Assembly: GCA_035507915.1 (NCBI GenBank)
Contig: DATJNS010000487.1
Span: forward strand, 1-26,092
DNA from: JACQAI01 sp035507915
Lineage (GTDB): Bacteria; Pseudomonadota; Alphaproteobacteria; Elsterales; Elsteraceae
Direction: 5' to 3'
Length of the DNA stretch: 26,092 nt
The stretch's first letter is position 1; every line of letters starts with the position of its first letter. Below, one piece after another: positions 6,858 through 14,925 of this stretch. The notes beneath the pieces are model-generated. The model was not told the origin of the DNA and ran no database searches. It was given only the letters and a program-made list of their open reading frames with translations. A program made the position numbers and the translations under genes.

Positions 6858-7988
6858 ATGGAGATCAGCAGGACCAAGCTGGCGGCCAGCATCGAGCAGG
6901 CGGTCGCGATCCAGTTCCAGCTGGACGCGCTGCGTCAGAGCCTCCAGGGTCTGCGCGCCCTCAAGGCCACCGCGACCCGGATGAAGCTGGCGAGCCTGGC
7001 GCGCAAGCCGCGGTTGATCGTCGCGACCTTCGAGCTGGGCGACCTCGAGCTCGAGCAGGACATTCCGTCCTGCGGCCTGCCGGTCGAGATCGAGCTGCAC
7101 AATTTCGACAATTTCGCCCAGCTGCGCACCAGCGGCGTCACACCGGACCTCGCGCTCTTCCGTTCCGGGCAAATGTGGGATTACCACGACGGCTGGTACG
7201 ACAACGTCGACCTCATCGAGGCGCCACTCGCATACCCCAACTGCGTGAACCTGGTATGGCTCTGGGACCACCACCACGCTTTCGAATTGAGCGCCAAGCT
7301 GGCGCTGCCGGCCGATATCGTGCTGCCCATGCACGAGTGCGGCGCGGACTACTTGAAGGTGTTCTGCGACCACGTGTTCTCGGCCGTGCCGTCGGCGTGC
7401 GCCCAATGGGGGGGACCGCGCTTCGTGGCCGAGGTCTATCGCGAACATCAGGCGCAGGCGCGCGCCGACCGGCTGTACGGCGGCTTCGTCGAGTACCCGG
7501 GGTTCCGGCGCAACGACTTCATCCGCGACTGCATGGCGCACATCCCGGATCACGCCCTCGTGTTGCGGCCGCCGACCCAGATTCGCGACATCCAGCATTT
7601 CGGGGTGGCGACCCGGCGCGAGCGGCTGGTCGAGTGGATGGGCTACAAATGCTCGTTGGTGTGTGCGCTCTCGGAGGACATCCCGTTCCGCCTGTTCGAC
7701 GGGTTGGTCGCCGGCCACATCCCGCTCGTGCCCTATAATCTGCACGGCTTCGATTGGCTGATCAGCCCCGCGCTGCAGGCGGAGTTGCCGATCGTGCGCT
7801 ACGACGTCTCCGACGTCGGCTCGGCCGAGGCGGCGTGGCGCAAGGCGCTCGTGCTGTTCGACCGGGACGGTGCGGCCGGCGCCGCGCGGCGCCACCGCTT
7901 CGCGCTCGAGCACCATCTGATGAAGCATCGCGTGCGCGACATCGTCTGGGCCGTGCTGAACGCCGCGCGCCTCTTCGCGCCGGCCTGA
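6858..7988 (+). CDS. Putative glycosyltransferase
   Basis: A 376-residue soluble protein. Residues about 5-45 are helical and may form a short coiled coil. The strongest clue to function is EDIPFRLFDGLVAGHIPLVP (273-292), which resembles the donor-binding helix of GT-B glycosyltransferases (acidic residue, then an aromatic/small-residue helix, then AGxIPLV). The N-terminal half contains several Asp/His-rich turns (for example NLVWLWDHHHAF, about 131-142) that I cannot assign. The family number cannot be given from sequence alone. The ATG at 6858 is used because the ORF upstream would cross the divergent promoter; an AGG lies at 6850-6852. With two FkbM methyltransferases and a radical SAM enzyme nearby, a role in assembling a methylated surface glycan is plausible (inference). 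Confidence 0.65.
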   Translation: MEISRTKLAASIEQAVAIQFQLDALRQSLQGLRALKATATRMKLASLARKPRLIVATFELGDLELEQDIPSCGLPVEIELHNFDNFAQLRTSGVTPDLALFRSGQMWDYHDGWYDNVDLIEAPLAYPNCVNLVWLWDHHHAFELSAKLALPADIVLPMHECGADYLKVFCDHVFSAVPSACAQWGGPRFVAEVYREHQAQARADRLYGGFVEYPGFRRNDFIRDCMAHIPDHALVLRPPTQIRDIQHFGVATRRERLVEWMGYKCSLVCALSEDIPFRLFDGLVAGHIPLVPYNLHGFDWLISPALQAELPIVRYDVSDVGSAEAAWRKALVLFDRDGAAGAARRHRFALEHHLMKHRVRDIVWAVLNAARLFAPA

Positions 7989-8005
7989 GGGCGAGAGCCG
8001 GCGCG
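7976..8005. terminator. Hairpin between convergent genes
   Basis: A perfect 9-bp inverted repeat, CGCGCCGGC (7976-7984) and GCCGGCGCG (7997-8005), with a 12-base loop that contains the stop codon of the glycosyltransferase gene. It lies just before the stop of the convergent cinA gene, so it may end transcripts from both sides. There is no U-tract, so termination could also depend on Rho. Confidence 0.5.
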
Positions 8006-8009
8006 GGGA

Positions 8010-8513
8010 TCAGCGCGCGGCGACCTGGCGTCCCAGCAACTGCACGCCGAACGCGACGCTCGCCAACCGGATTGCGGCACGATCGCCGGGGAAGATGCGC
8101 TGCTCGTGCAGCGTCGGATGGCCCCGCCGCGCGCTCGCGAAATGCACGAGACCGACCGGTTTCTCCGCGCTGCCGCCGCCGGGACCCGCGACCCCGGTGA
8201 CCGCGATCGAAAGGTCGGCTTCGGCGTGGACGAGCGCGCCCTCCGCCATCGCGCGGGCGACCGGCTCGCTGACCGCGCCGTGCGTCGCGATCAAGGCGGC
8301 CGGCACACCGAGCTGCGCGCTCTTGGCCGCATTCGAGTATACCACCATGCCGCGCTCGACCACGTCGCTCGAGCCCGGGATCTCGGTCAGCAATCCGGCG
8401 ATCAGCCCGCCCGTGCACGACTCGGCGGTCACGATCCTGAGTCCGGCGGTTCGGCACGCGGCGAGCAGCGCCTCGGCCTCGGCCAGCAGGGCAGACGGAA
8501 AGATCGAGGTCAT
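8010..8513 (-). CDS. pncC: CinA C-terminal family, NMN amidohydrolase (PncC type)
   Basis: A 167-residue protein equal to the stand-alone C-terminal CinA domain. Such proteins deamidate nicotinamide mononucleotide to nicotinic acid mononucleotide, recycling pyridine nucleotides. Visible family motifs are TAESCTGGLIAG (residues 29-40), VVYSNAAK and TGVAGPGGGS, all active-site loops. The N-terminal molybdopterin-binding-like domain of full-length CinA is absent, as is usual for this subfamily. The ATG at 8513 overlaps the pgpA stop in an ATGA arrangement, which points to translational coupling; the frame is open further upstream but only inside pgpA. It is the last gene of the ispDF-pgpA-pncC operon. 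Confidence 0.92.
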   Translation of the reverse strand: MTSIFPSALLAEAEALLAACRTAGLRIVTAESCTGGLIAGLLTEIPGSSDVVERGMVVYSNAAKSAQLGVPAALIATHGAVSEPVARAMAEGALVHAEADLSIAVTGVAGPGGGSAEKPVGLVHFASARRGHPTLHEQRIFPGDRAAIRLASVAFGVQLLGRQVAAR

Positions 8514-9013
8514 GACAGCCACCGTTGGGTTCCCCACTCGATGCCCCACAGCACGCCTCCGGCATAGATCGCGGCGAACACGTCGTCGAGCATCACGCCG
8601 AGCCCGCCCTTGACCGCGCGGTCGGCCCAGCTCGCCGGCCACGGTTTGACGACGTCGAACAGGCGAAACAGCACGAACCCGACGGCAAAGGCGAACGGCG
8701 TCGGCGCCGCCACCGTCAGGGTCAGGAACTGCCCGACCACCTCGTCGATCACGATCGCGCCCGGATCCCCGATGCCGGACCGCCGGCAATAAACGCCGGC
8801 CGCCCAGACGCCGATCACGAACAGCGCCAACGCCGCGATGCCGAGCGCCAGCGGACCGCCGAGGCGCAGCAGCGCGTAGGCGAAGGGCAGGGCGGCCGCC
8901 GAGCCCCAGGTCCCCGACGCGAACGGCATGCGGCCGGCGCCGAACCAGGTGGCGAGCAGGACGGCGGGCTCGGCAACCCCGAGCCCCGGCGGCAGCTTGG
9001 TCAGGCGCAGCAT
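8510..9013 (-). CDS. pgpA: Phosphatidylglycerophosphatase A
   Basis: A 167-residue inner-membrane phosphatase that converts phosphatidylglycerol phosphate to phosphatidylglycerol. Family motifs are clear: ASGTWGS near the N-terminus, DPGAIVIDEVVGQ with the catalytic acidic residues, FRLFDVVKPWPA and GLGVMLDDVFA. Three to four hydrophobic membrane segments separate them. The start lies 4 bases after the ispDF stop and its own stop overlaps the start of the CinA-type gene, so the three genes form one tight operon. The association of ispDF with pgpA and cinA is common in alphaproteobacteria. Confidence 0.95.
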   Translation of the reverse strand: MLRLTKLPPGLGVAEPAVLLATWFGAGRMPFASGTWGSAAALPFAYALLRLGGPLALGIAALALFVIGVWAAGVYCRRSGIGDPGAIVIDEVVGQFLTLTVAAPTPFAFAVGFVLFRLFDVVKPWPASWADRAVKGGLGVMLDDVFAAIYAGGVLWGIEWGTQRWLS

Positions 9014-9017
9014 CGGA

Positions 9018-10196
9018 TCAGTCGGGCAGCAGCACGGTCGCGGTCGCCTGGCCGGCGATGCCCTCGGATCGGCCGGTGAAGCCGAGCCCCTCGGTGGTCG
9101 TCGCCTTGACGGACACCCGGCTCGCCGGGATGCGCAGGATCTCGGCGATGCGGGTCACCATCGCCACGCGGTGCGGCGCGATCTTGGGGCGCTCGCAGAT
9201 CAGCGTGACGTCGACATGCGCGATGCGGCCGCCGCGATCGGCGACGCGGCGCGCCGCATCGGCCAAGAACATGCTGGAATCGGCATTGCGCCAGCGCGGG
9301 TCGTTCGGCGAGAAATGCTGGCCGATGTCGCCATCGCCGAGCGCGCCCAGGATCGCATCGGTGAGCGCGTGCAGCCCGACATCGGCGTCGGAATGACCGA
9401 GCAGACCGTTGCCGTGCGCCACCTTCACGCCGCACAGCGTCACGTGATCGCCGGGGCCGAAGCGATGCACGTCGAAGCCGTTGCCGACGCGCGGCGCGCC
9501 CAGCCGCGCCGTCATCAGACGCTCGGCGCGCGCCAGATCGTCCTGGGTCGTGATCTTCAGATTGGCCTCATCCCCCAGACTGACACCGACCGCGAGGCCG
9601 GCCCGCGCGGCGACCGCCGCATCGTCCGACAGGTTGCCGCCGGCGGCCGCGCGGTGTGCCTCGAGGATCGCGCGAAAGCGGAACGTCTGCGGCGTCTGGG
9701 CGCGCCACAAGCCGGTGCGGTCGATCGTGTCGACGATGGCGTCGCCATCGGCACGTTTGACCGTGTCGATCACCGGCACCGCGGCGATCGCGCCGTCGTA
9801 GCGTGCCAGCGCGTCGAGCGATCGGGTGATCAGCGCCGCGTCGACCAGTGGCCGCGCCGCGTCGTGGATCAGCACGATCTCGGGCGCCTGGTCGAGCAGG
9901 CTTTCGAGGCCGAGGCGCACCGAGTCCTGCCGCTCGGCGCCGCCGATCACCGGCGCGAGCAGATCGAGATCGCCGACGGCGTCGCGGTAGAGCGCGGTGT
10001 CGTCGGCGCCGATCACGACACGCACCCGGCCGATGCGCGGATGGGCGAGGAACGCCGATGCGGTGTGGCGCAGCACGGGGCGCCCGAGCAGATCCTGGTA
10101 CTGCTTGGGCAGCGCCTCGCCGAAGCGCCGGCCGCGGCCGGCCGCGACGATCAGCGCGACGGTCGGCGAGGAAGCGGGGGACGGGGCAGCCGTCAT
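9018..10196 (-). CDS. ispDF: Bifunctional IspD/IspF (MEP pathway)
   Basis: A 392-residue fusion catalysing two steps of the methylerythritol phosphate route to isoprenoids. Residues about 12-228 are IspD (MEP cytidylyltransferase), with the CTP-binding LIVAAGRGRRFG followed by LPKQY, and HDAARPL at 111-117. Residues about 236-392 are IspF (MECDP synthase), with the zinc-binding DVH (D242, H244 in GNGFDVHRFG), GHSDADV and the C-terminal KATTTEGLGFTG. Fusion of the two enzymes is known in alphaproteobacteria and some epsilonproteobacteria. The ATG at 10196 is preferred over one at 10277 because AGGG lies about 9 bases upstream and the added residues have no IspD match. First gene of the operon with pgpA and the CinA-type gene. 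Confidence 0.97.
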   Translation of the reverse strand: MTAAPSPASSPTVALIVAAGRGRRFGEALPKQYQDLLGRPVLRHTASAFLAHPRIGRVRVVIGADDTALYRDAVGDLDLLAPVIGGAERQDSVRLGLESLLDQAPEIVLIHDAARPLVDAALITRSLDALARYDGAIAAVPVIDTVKRADGDAIVDTIDRTGLWRAQTPQTFRFRAILEAHRAAAGGNLSDDAAVAARAGLAVGVSLGDEANLKITTQDDLARAERLMTARLGAPRVGNGFDVHRFGPGDHVTLCGVKVAHGNGLLGHSDADVGLHALTDAILGALGDGDIGQHFSPNDPRWRNADSSMFLADAARRVADRGGRIAHVDVTLICERPKIAPHRVAMVTRIAEILRIPASRVSVKATTTEGLGFTGRSEGIAGQATATVLLPD

Positions 10197-10296
10197 GGCG
10201 GCGCACCCTAGCGCGCGTGCCGCCGCAAGGGTAGGGCGCCGGTCGGCGGCCGAGCCGCGGCTGCCGGGCGCCGGCAAACCTGCTACGCTTGTAAGG
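10197..10296. promoter_or_regulatory. Divergent intergenic region, ispDF / YpjD-like gene
   Basis: One hundred bases between two divergent genes, so both promoters should lie here. It is very G+C-rich, with two copies of GGCGCCGG and a 10-bp palindrome AGCCGCGGCT (10253-10262). No convincing -35/-10 pair was found. An AAGG lies immediately before the plus-strand ATG at 10297, too close to be an ideal ribosome site. Confidence 0.3.
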
Positions 10297-11094
10297 ATGC
10301 CCAGTCATCTGGCGATGAACCTGTCGGCGCTGGTCGCCCTGATGCCGGCGTGCCTCGCCGCGCGGCGCGCGGCCGCGCGCGACTGGTTGTTCTGGTCGAC
10401 TTTGGCGCTGGCCGTCGCGGTGCCGGCGCTGACCGTGTTCGGCCTGATGGCCGGCGCGTGGCGCACCGGGCTCGGCGAGGCGCTGTGGCTGACCGTCGCC
10501 ACGTCGCTCGCGCTGTTCGCGGCCTTGGCGTGGACGAGCCGTACCGCCGCGCAGCTCGCGCCGCTGCTGCTGCCGTATCTCGTGCTGCTCGGCCTGCTCG
10601 CCACCGCGTTCGGCGAACCGCCGGAGCCGTCCTTCACGCCGGCCGCGCCGGCGGCGTGGGTCGTGCTCCATGTCGCCCTGTCGATCGCGGCCTACGCGCT
10701 GCTGACGATCGCGGCGGTCGCGGGCCTCGGCGTGCTGATGCAGGAGCGTGCGCTGAAACGTAAGCATCCCACCGCGTTGAGCCGGCTGCTGCCCCCGGCA
10801 GCCGACGGCGACCGGCTGCAGTGGGGTCTGCTGATCGCCTGCGCCGTCGTCTTCGCGTTCGGCGTCGCGACCGGCATGGCGACCGAGCATTTCGACCGCG
10901 GGGTGCTGCTGCGCCTCGACCACAAGACGCTCTTGTCGCTGCTCAGCTTCGTCCTGGTGATCGGCCTCCTGATCGCTCACCGGCTGTCCGGTCTGCGGGG
11001 ACGGCGCGCCGCCCGATTCATTCTGGTCGCTTATCTGTTGCTGCTGCTCGCCTATCCAGGGGTCAAGTTCGTCCAAGACGTCCTGATGGCATAG
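10297..11094 (+). CDS. YpjD/CcsA-like inner-membrane protein
   Basis: A 265-residue protein with about eight hydrophobic segments. It matches the YpjD/HemX branch of the cytochrome c assembly (CcsA) superfamily. The segment HVALSIAAYALLTIAAVAGL, then LMQERALKRK, and the later LDHKTLLSLLSFVL are the recognisable family blocks, with conserved histidines that could bind haem. The exact role of YpjD proteins is not settled. In gammaproteobacteria the gene is usually next to ffh; here it stands alone, divergent from ispDF. The frame is open upstream to 9997, but that part is inside ispDF on the other strand. An alternative ATG at 10315 would remove six residues. Confidence 0.82.
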   Translation: MPSHLAMNLSALVALMPACLAARRAAARDWLFWSTLALAVAVPALTVFGLMAGAWRTGLGEALWLTVATSLALFAALAWTSRTAAQLAPLLLPYLVLLGLLATAFGEPPEPSFTPAAPAAWVVLHVALSIAAYALLTIAAVAGLGVLMQERALKRKHPTALSRLLPPAADGDRLQWGLLIACAVVFAFGVATGMATEHFDRGVLLRLDHKTLLSLLSFVLVIGLLIAHRLSGLRGRRAARFILVAYLLLLLAYPGVKFVQDVLMA

Positions 11095-11199
11095 CCGTAC
11101 CGCGGCGGCGATTATGGTGCGTTGCAAAAATATTGCTTTTGCAGTGCAGCAACGCTCTAATAGCCCAAATTTGCGTCATTGAGTCGAGCTGCATAAATA
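11095..11199 (+). promoter_or_regulatory. dusB-ntrBC promoter region with nested palindromes
   Basis: This AT-rich gap upstream of dusB contains TGCAAAA (11123-11129), 7-base spacer, TTTTGCA (11137-11143), a perfect operator-like inverted repeat. An outer pair overlaps it: GCGTTGC (11119-11125) and GCAACGC (11149-11155). A possible housekeeping promoter is TTGCTT (11133-11138), 17-base spacer, TCTAAT (11156-11161), which would place the palindrome over the promoter. No GG-N10-GC sigma-54 element was found here. The dusB start has no clear Shine-Dalgarno sequence. Confidence 0.45.
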
Positions 11200-12186
11200 A
11201 TGGGCATTAAAGTCGGGCCCGTTACCCTGGACGACCCCGTGATCCTGGCGCCGATGTCAGGCGTCACCGATCTGCCATTTCGTCGTCTGGTCAAGCGCTT
11301 CGGCGCCGGTCTTGTGGTTTCGGAGATGATCGCTTCGGAAGCGATGATCCGAGAGAACCGCCGCTCTCTGCAGATGGCCGCCACGGACAGCGAGGAGCAG
11401 CCCATGGCGGTGCAGCTGGCCGGCTGCGAGCCCGCCGTGATGGCCGAGGCCGCCAAGCTCAACGCCGACCGCGGCGCGGCCCTGATCGACATCAACATGG
11501 GGTGCCCGGTCAAGAAGGTGGTCAACGGCTATGCCGGTTCGGCGCTGATGCGCGAGATCGACAAGGCGCGCCGGATCATCGAAGCCACCGTGAAAGCGGT
11601 GTCGCTGCCCGTCACGCTGAAGATGCGCACCGGCTGGGACGACAACAGCCGCAACGCGCCCGAGCTCGCCCGCATCGCCGAGCAAGAGGGCGTCAAGCTC
11701 ATCACGGTGCACGGCCGGACGCGCTGTCAGCTCTACAACGGCTCGGCCGACTGGGCCTTCATCCGCCGGGTCAAGGAGGCCGTACGCATCCCGGTCGTGG
11801 CCAACGGCGACGTGACCTCGCTCGACGACGTGCGCGCCTGCATGGCGCAGTCGGGCGCCGACGGCGTCATGATCGGCCGCGGCAGCTACGGCCGGCCGTG
11901 GTTCCTGCGCCAGGTCGCGGCCTTCCTGCGCACCGGGCGCATTCCGCCGGAACCGGCGCTGGCCGACCAGCGCGCGCTCCTGCTCGAGCATTACGACGCC
12001 ATCCTGAGCCATTACGGCACGGACGTCGGGCTGAAGATCGCGCGCAAGCACATCGCTTGGTATTCCAAGGGCTTGCCGGGCTCGGCTGAGTTCCGCGCGG
12101 CGGTCAACGCGGCCGCGACGCCGCACGATGTGCGCGCGCTCGTCGATTCGTTCTACCTGCCTCAACTGGACCGGCACGCCGCTTGA
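11200..12186 (+). CDS. dusB: tRNA-dihydrouridine synthase (NifR3 family)
   Basis: A 328-residue FMN-dependent TIM-barrel enzyme that reduces uridines in the tRNA D-loop. Motifs seen are LAPMSGVTDLPFRRL (FMN phosphate loop region), the catalytic cysteine in NMGCPVKKVVNGYAG, TVHGRTR, and NGDVTS followed by GVMIGRGSYGRPW. In alphaproteobacteria this gene is traditionally called nifR3 and sits before ntrB and ntrC, as here: the ntrB ATG follows the dusB stop directly with no spacer. Cotranscription of a tRNA-modifying enzyme with the nitrogen sensor is well established (for example in Rhodobacter and Azospirillum). The ATG at 11200 gives the standard N-terminus. Confidence 0.95.
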   Translation: MGIKVGPVTLDDPVILAPMSGVTDLPFRRLVKRFGAGLVVSEMIASEAMIRENRRSLQMAATDSEEQPMAVQLAGCEPAVMAEAAKLNADRGAALIDINMGCPVKKVVNGYAGSALMREIDKARRIIEATVKAVSLPVTLKMRTGWDDNSRNAPELARIAEQEGVKLITVHGRTRCQLYNGSADWAFIRRVKEAVRIPVVANGDVTSLDDVRACMAQSGADGVMIGRGSYGRPWFLRQVAAFLRTGRIPPEPALADQRALLLEHYDAILSHYGTDVGLKIARKHIAWYSKGLPGSAEFRAAVNAAATPHDVRALVDSFYLPQLDRHAA

Positions 12187-13305
12187 ATGAGTAACGCGAC
12201 ACTCCGACTGCCGCGCGTCGCGCGGACCCTGCTCGATGGTAGTGCCGTCTTGAACGCCTTGCCGCATCCCGTCGTGGTGGTCGATGCCGCCGGCATCGTC
12301 GCCCAGGTCAATCTGGCGGCCGAGCTCTTCTTCGACTGCTCGGCGCACCACCTGTGCGGCCACGCGCTGAGCGATCACCTCGCCGCCGACAGCCCGCTGT
12401 TCGCCGTGGTCGACCAGGCACGCACGACCGGCGGCAGCGTGTCCGAGGACGGTGTGACGCTCGATAGCCCGCGCATCGGCGGCCGTCTGGTCGGCCTCCA
12501 GGTCGCGGCGATCCCCGAGGCGCCCGGCCACGTCGTGATCTCGATCCACGAGCGCACGATCGCCCAGAAGCTCGGGCGTCAGCTGAGCCACCGCAGCGCC
12601 GCCCGCTCGGTGGTCGCCATGGCGGCGATGCTCGCGCACGAGGTCAAGAACCCGCTGTCCGGCATTCGCGGCGCGGCGCAGCTGCTCGACGAGAACGTGA
12701 ACTCCACCGACGACCGTCAGCTCACCCGCCTGATCGTCGACGAGGCGGATCGGATCTGCGCGCTGGTCGACCGCATGGAGCAGTTCTCCGACAGCCGCCC
12801 GCTCGAGCGCGGCGCGGTCAACATCCACCAGGTGCTCGAGCACGTGCGTCGGGTCGCGCAGAGCGGCTTCGCGCGCCGCGTCCGCTTCGTCGAGCGCTAC
12901 GATCCGTCGCTGCCGCCGGTGCTCGGCAACCGCGACCAGCTGATCCAGGTCTTCCTCAACCTGGTGAAGAACGCCGCCGAGGCGGTGCCGGAGGACGCCG
13001 GCGAGATCGTGCTGGCGACCGCCTATCAGCACGGCGTTCGCCTGGCGGTGCCGGGCAGCGACCGGCGCGTGCATCTGCCGCTCGTGGTCTCGATCGAGGA
13101 CAACGGCCCCGGCGTGCCCGAGGATCTGCGGCCGCATCTGTTCGACCCGTTCGTCACCACGAAGCCCAACGGCAACGGCCTCGGGCTGGCGCTGGTCGCC
13201 AAGCTGATCGGCGAGCACGGCGGCGTCATCGAGTTCGACAGCCAGCCGCCGCGCACCGTGTTCCGCGTGATGCTGCCGCTGCACCCGGCGCCGGATGCCG
13301 CCTGA
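12187..13305 (+). CDS. ntrB: Nitrogen regulation sensor kinase NtrB
   Basis: A 372-residue soluble histidine kinase/phosphatase that senses nitrogen status through PII protein and controls NtrC. Order of domains: N-terminal PAS (about 20-125), dimerisation/phosphoacceptor helix with H151 in LAHEVKNPLSGIRGAAQLL, then the HATPase domain. The HATPase has the N box (VFLNLVKNAAEAV), G1 (IEDNGPGVP), the F-box region (FDPFVTTKPNG) and G2 (NGLGLALVAKLI). There is no membrane segment, as expected for NtrB. It begins immediately after the dusB stop, and ntrC starts one base after its own stop, so the three genes are surely one transcription unit. Confidence 0.97.
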   Translation: MSNATLRLPRVARTLLDGSAVLNALPHPVVVVDAAGIVAQVNLAAELFFDCSAHHLCGHALSDHLAADSPLFAVVDQARTTGGSVSEDGVTLDSPRIGGRLVGLQVAAIPEAPGHVVISIHERTIAQKLGRQLSHRSAARSVVAMAAMLAHEVKNPLSGIRGAAQLLDENVNSTDDRQLTRLIVDEADRICALVDRMEQFSDSRPLERGAVNIHQVLEHVRRVAQSGFARRVRFVERYDPSLPPVLGNRDQLIQVFLNLVKNAAEAVPEDAGEIVLATAYQHGVRLAVPGSDRRVHLPLVVSIEDNGPGVPEDLRPHLFDPFVTTKPNGNGLGLALVAKLIGEHGGVIEFDSQPPRTVFRVMLPLHPAPDAA

Positions 13306-13306
13306 G

Positions 13307-14758
<1,452 letters not shown>

Positions 14759-14925
14759 CCGGGCGTCGCGCTCGAGCCCAACTTTCGACATTTTTTGCGA
14801 TCGAGTTTGACGCGCGGCCTCGCTCCGGCGAAAGACGCGGGGCGTGCGCCGCGTTGCGTCGCGGGACGGACACGCCTAATGTCCTGTTGCTTTTTTGACA
14901 CAGGGCACGTATCGCACCGGAATAG
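14759..14925 (+). promoter_or_regulatory. ntrC-ntrY intergenic region, probable ntrYX promoter
   Basis: This 167-base gap is AT-richer than its flanks, with two T6 runs (near 14791-14796 and 14891-14896). A perfect TTGACA hexamer lies at 14895-14900, inside a short inverted repeat CCTGT (14883-14887) / ACAGG (14900-14904). A matching -10 is not clear: at normal spacing it would fall almost on the start codon. GGAAT just before the ATG at 14926 is the likely ribosome site. The first T-run follows a weak GGGC...GCCC pair and might help end ntrC transcripts. Confidence 0.4.

Noticed and set aside
6728..6892. N-terminal extension of FkbM gene 2 with a hydrophobic start, as a signal anchor
   Set aside because: It would run across the AT-rich divergent promoter and into the glycosyltransferase gene, while ATG 6727 has a good ribosome site and the normal distance to motif I.
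11095..11199. Sigma-54 promoter upstream of dusB
   Set aside because: No GG-N10-GC core with correct spacing was found, although TTGC words are present.
14900..14925. Sigma-54 element GGCAC...GC before ntrY
   Set aside because: The GG and GC are 8 rather than 10 bases apart.
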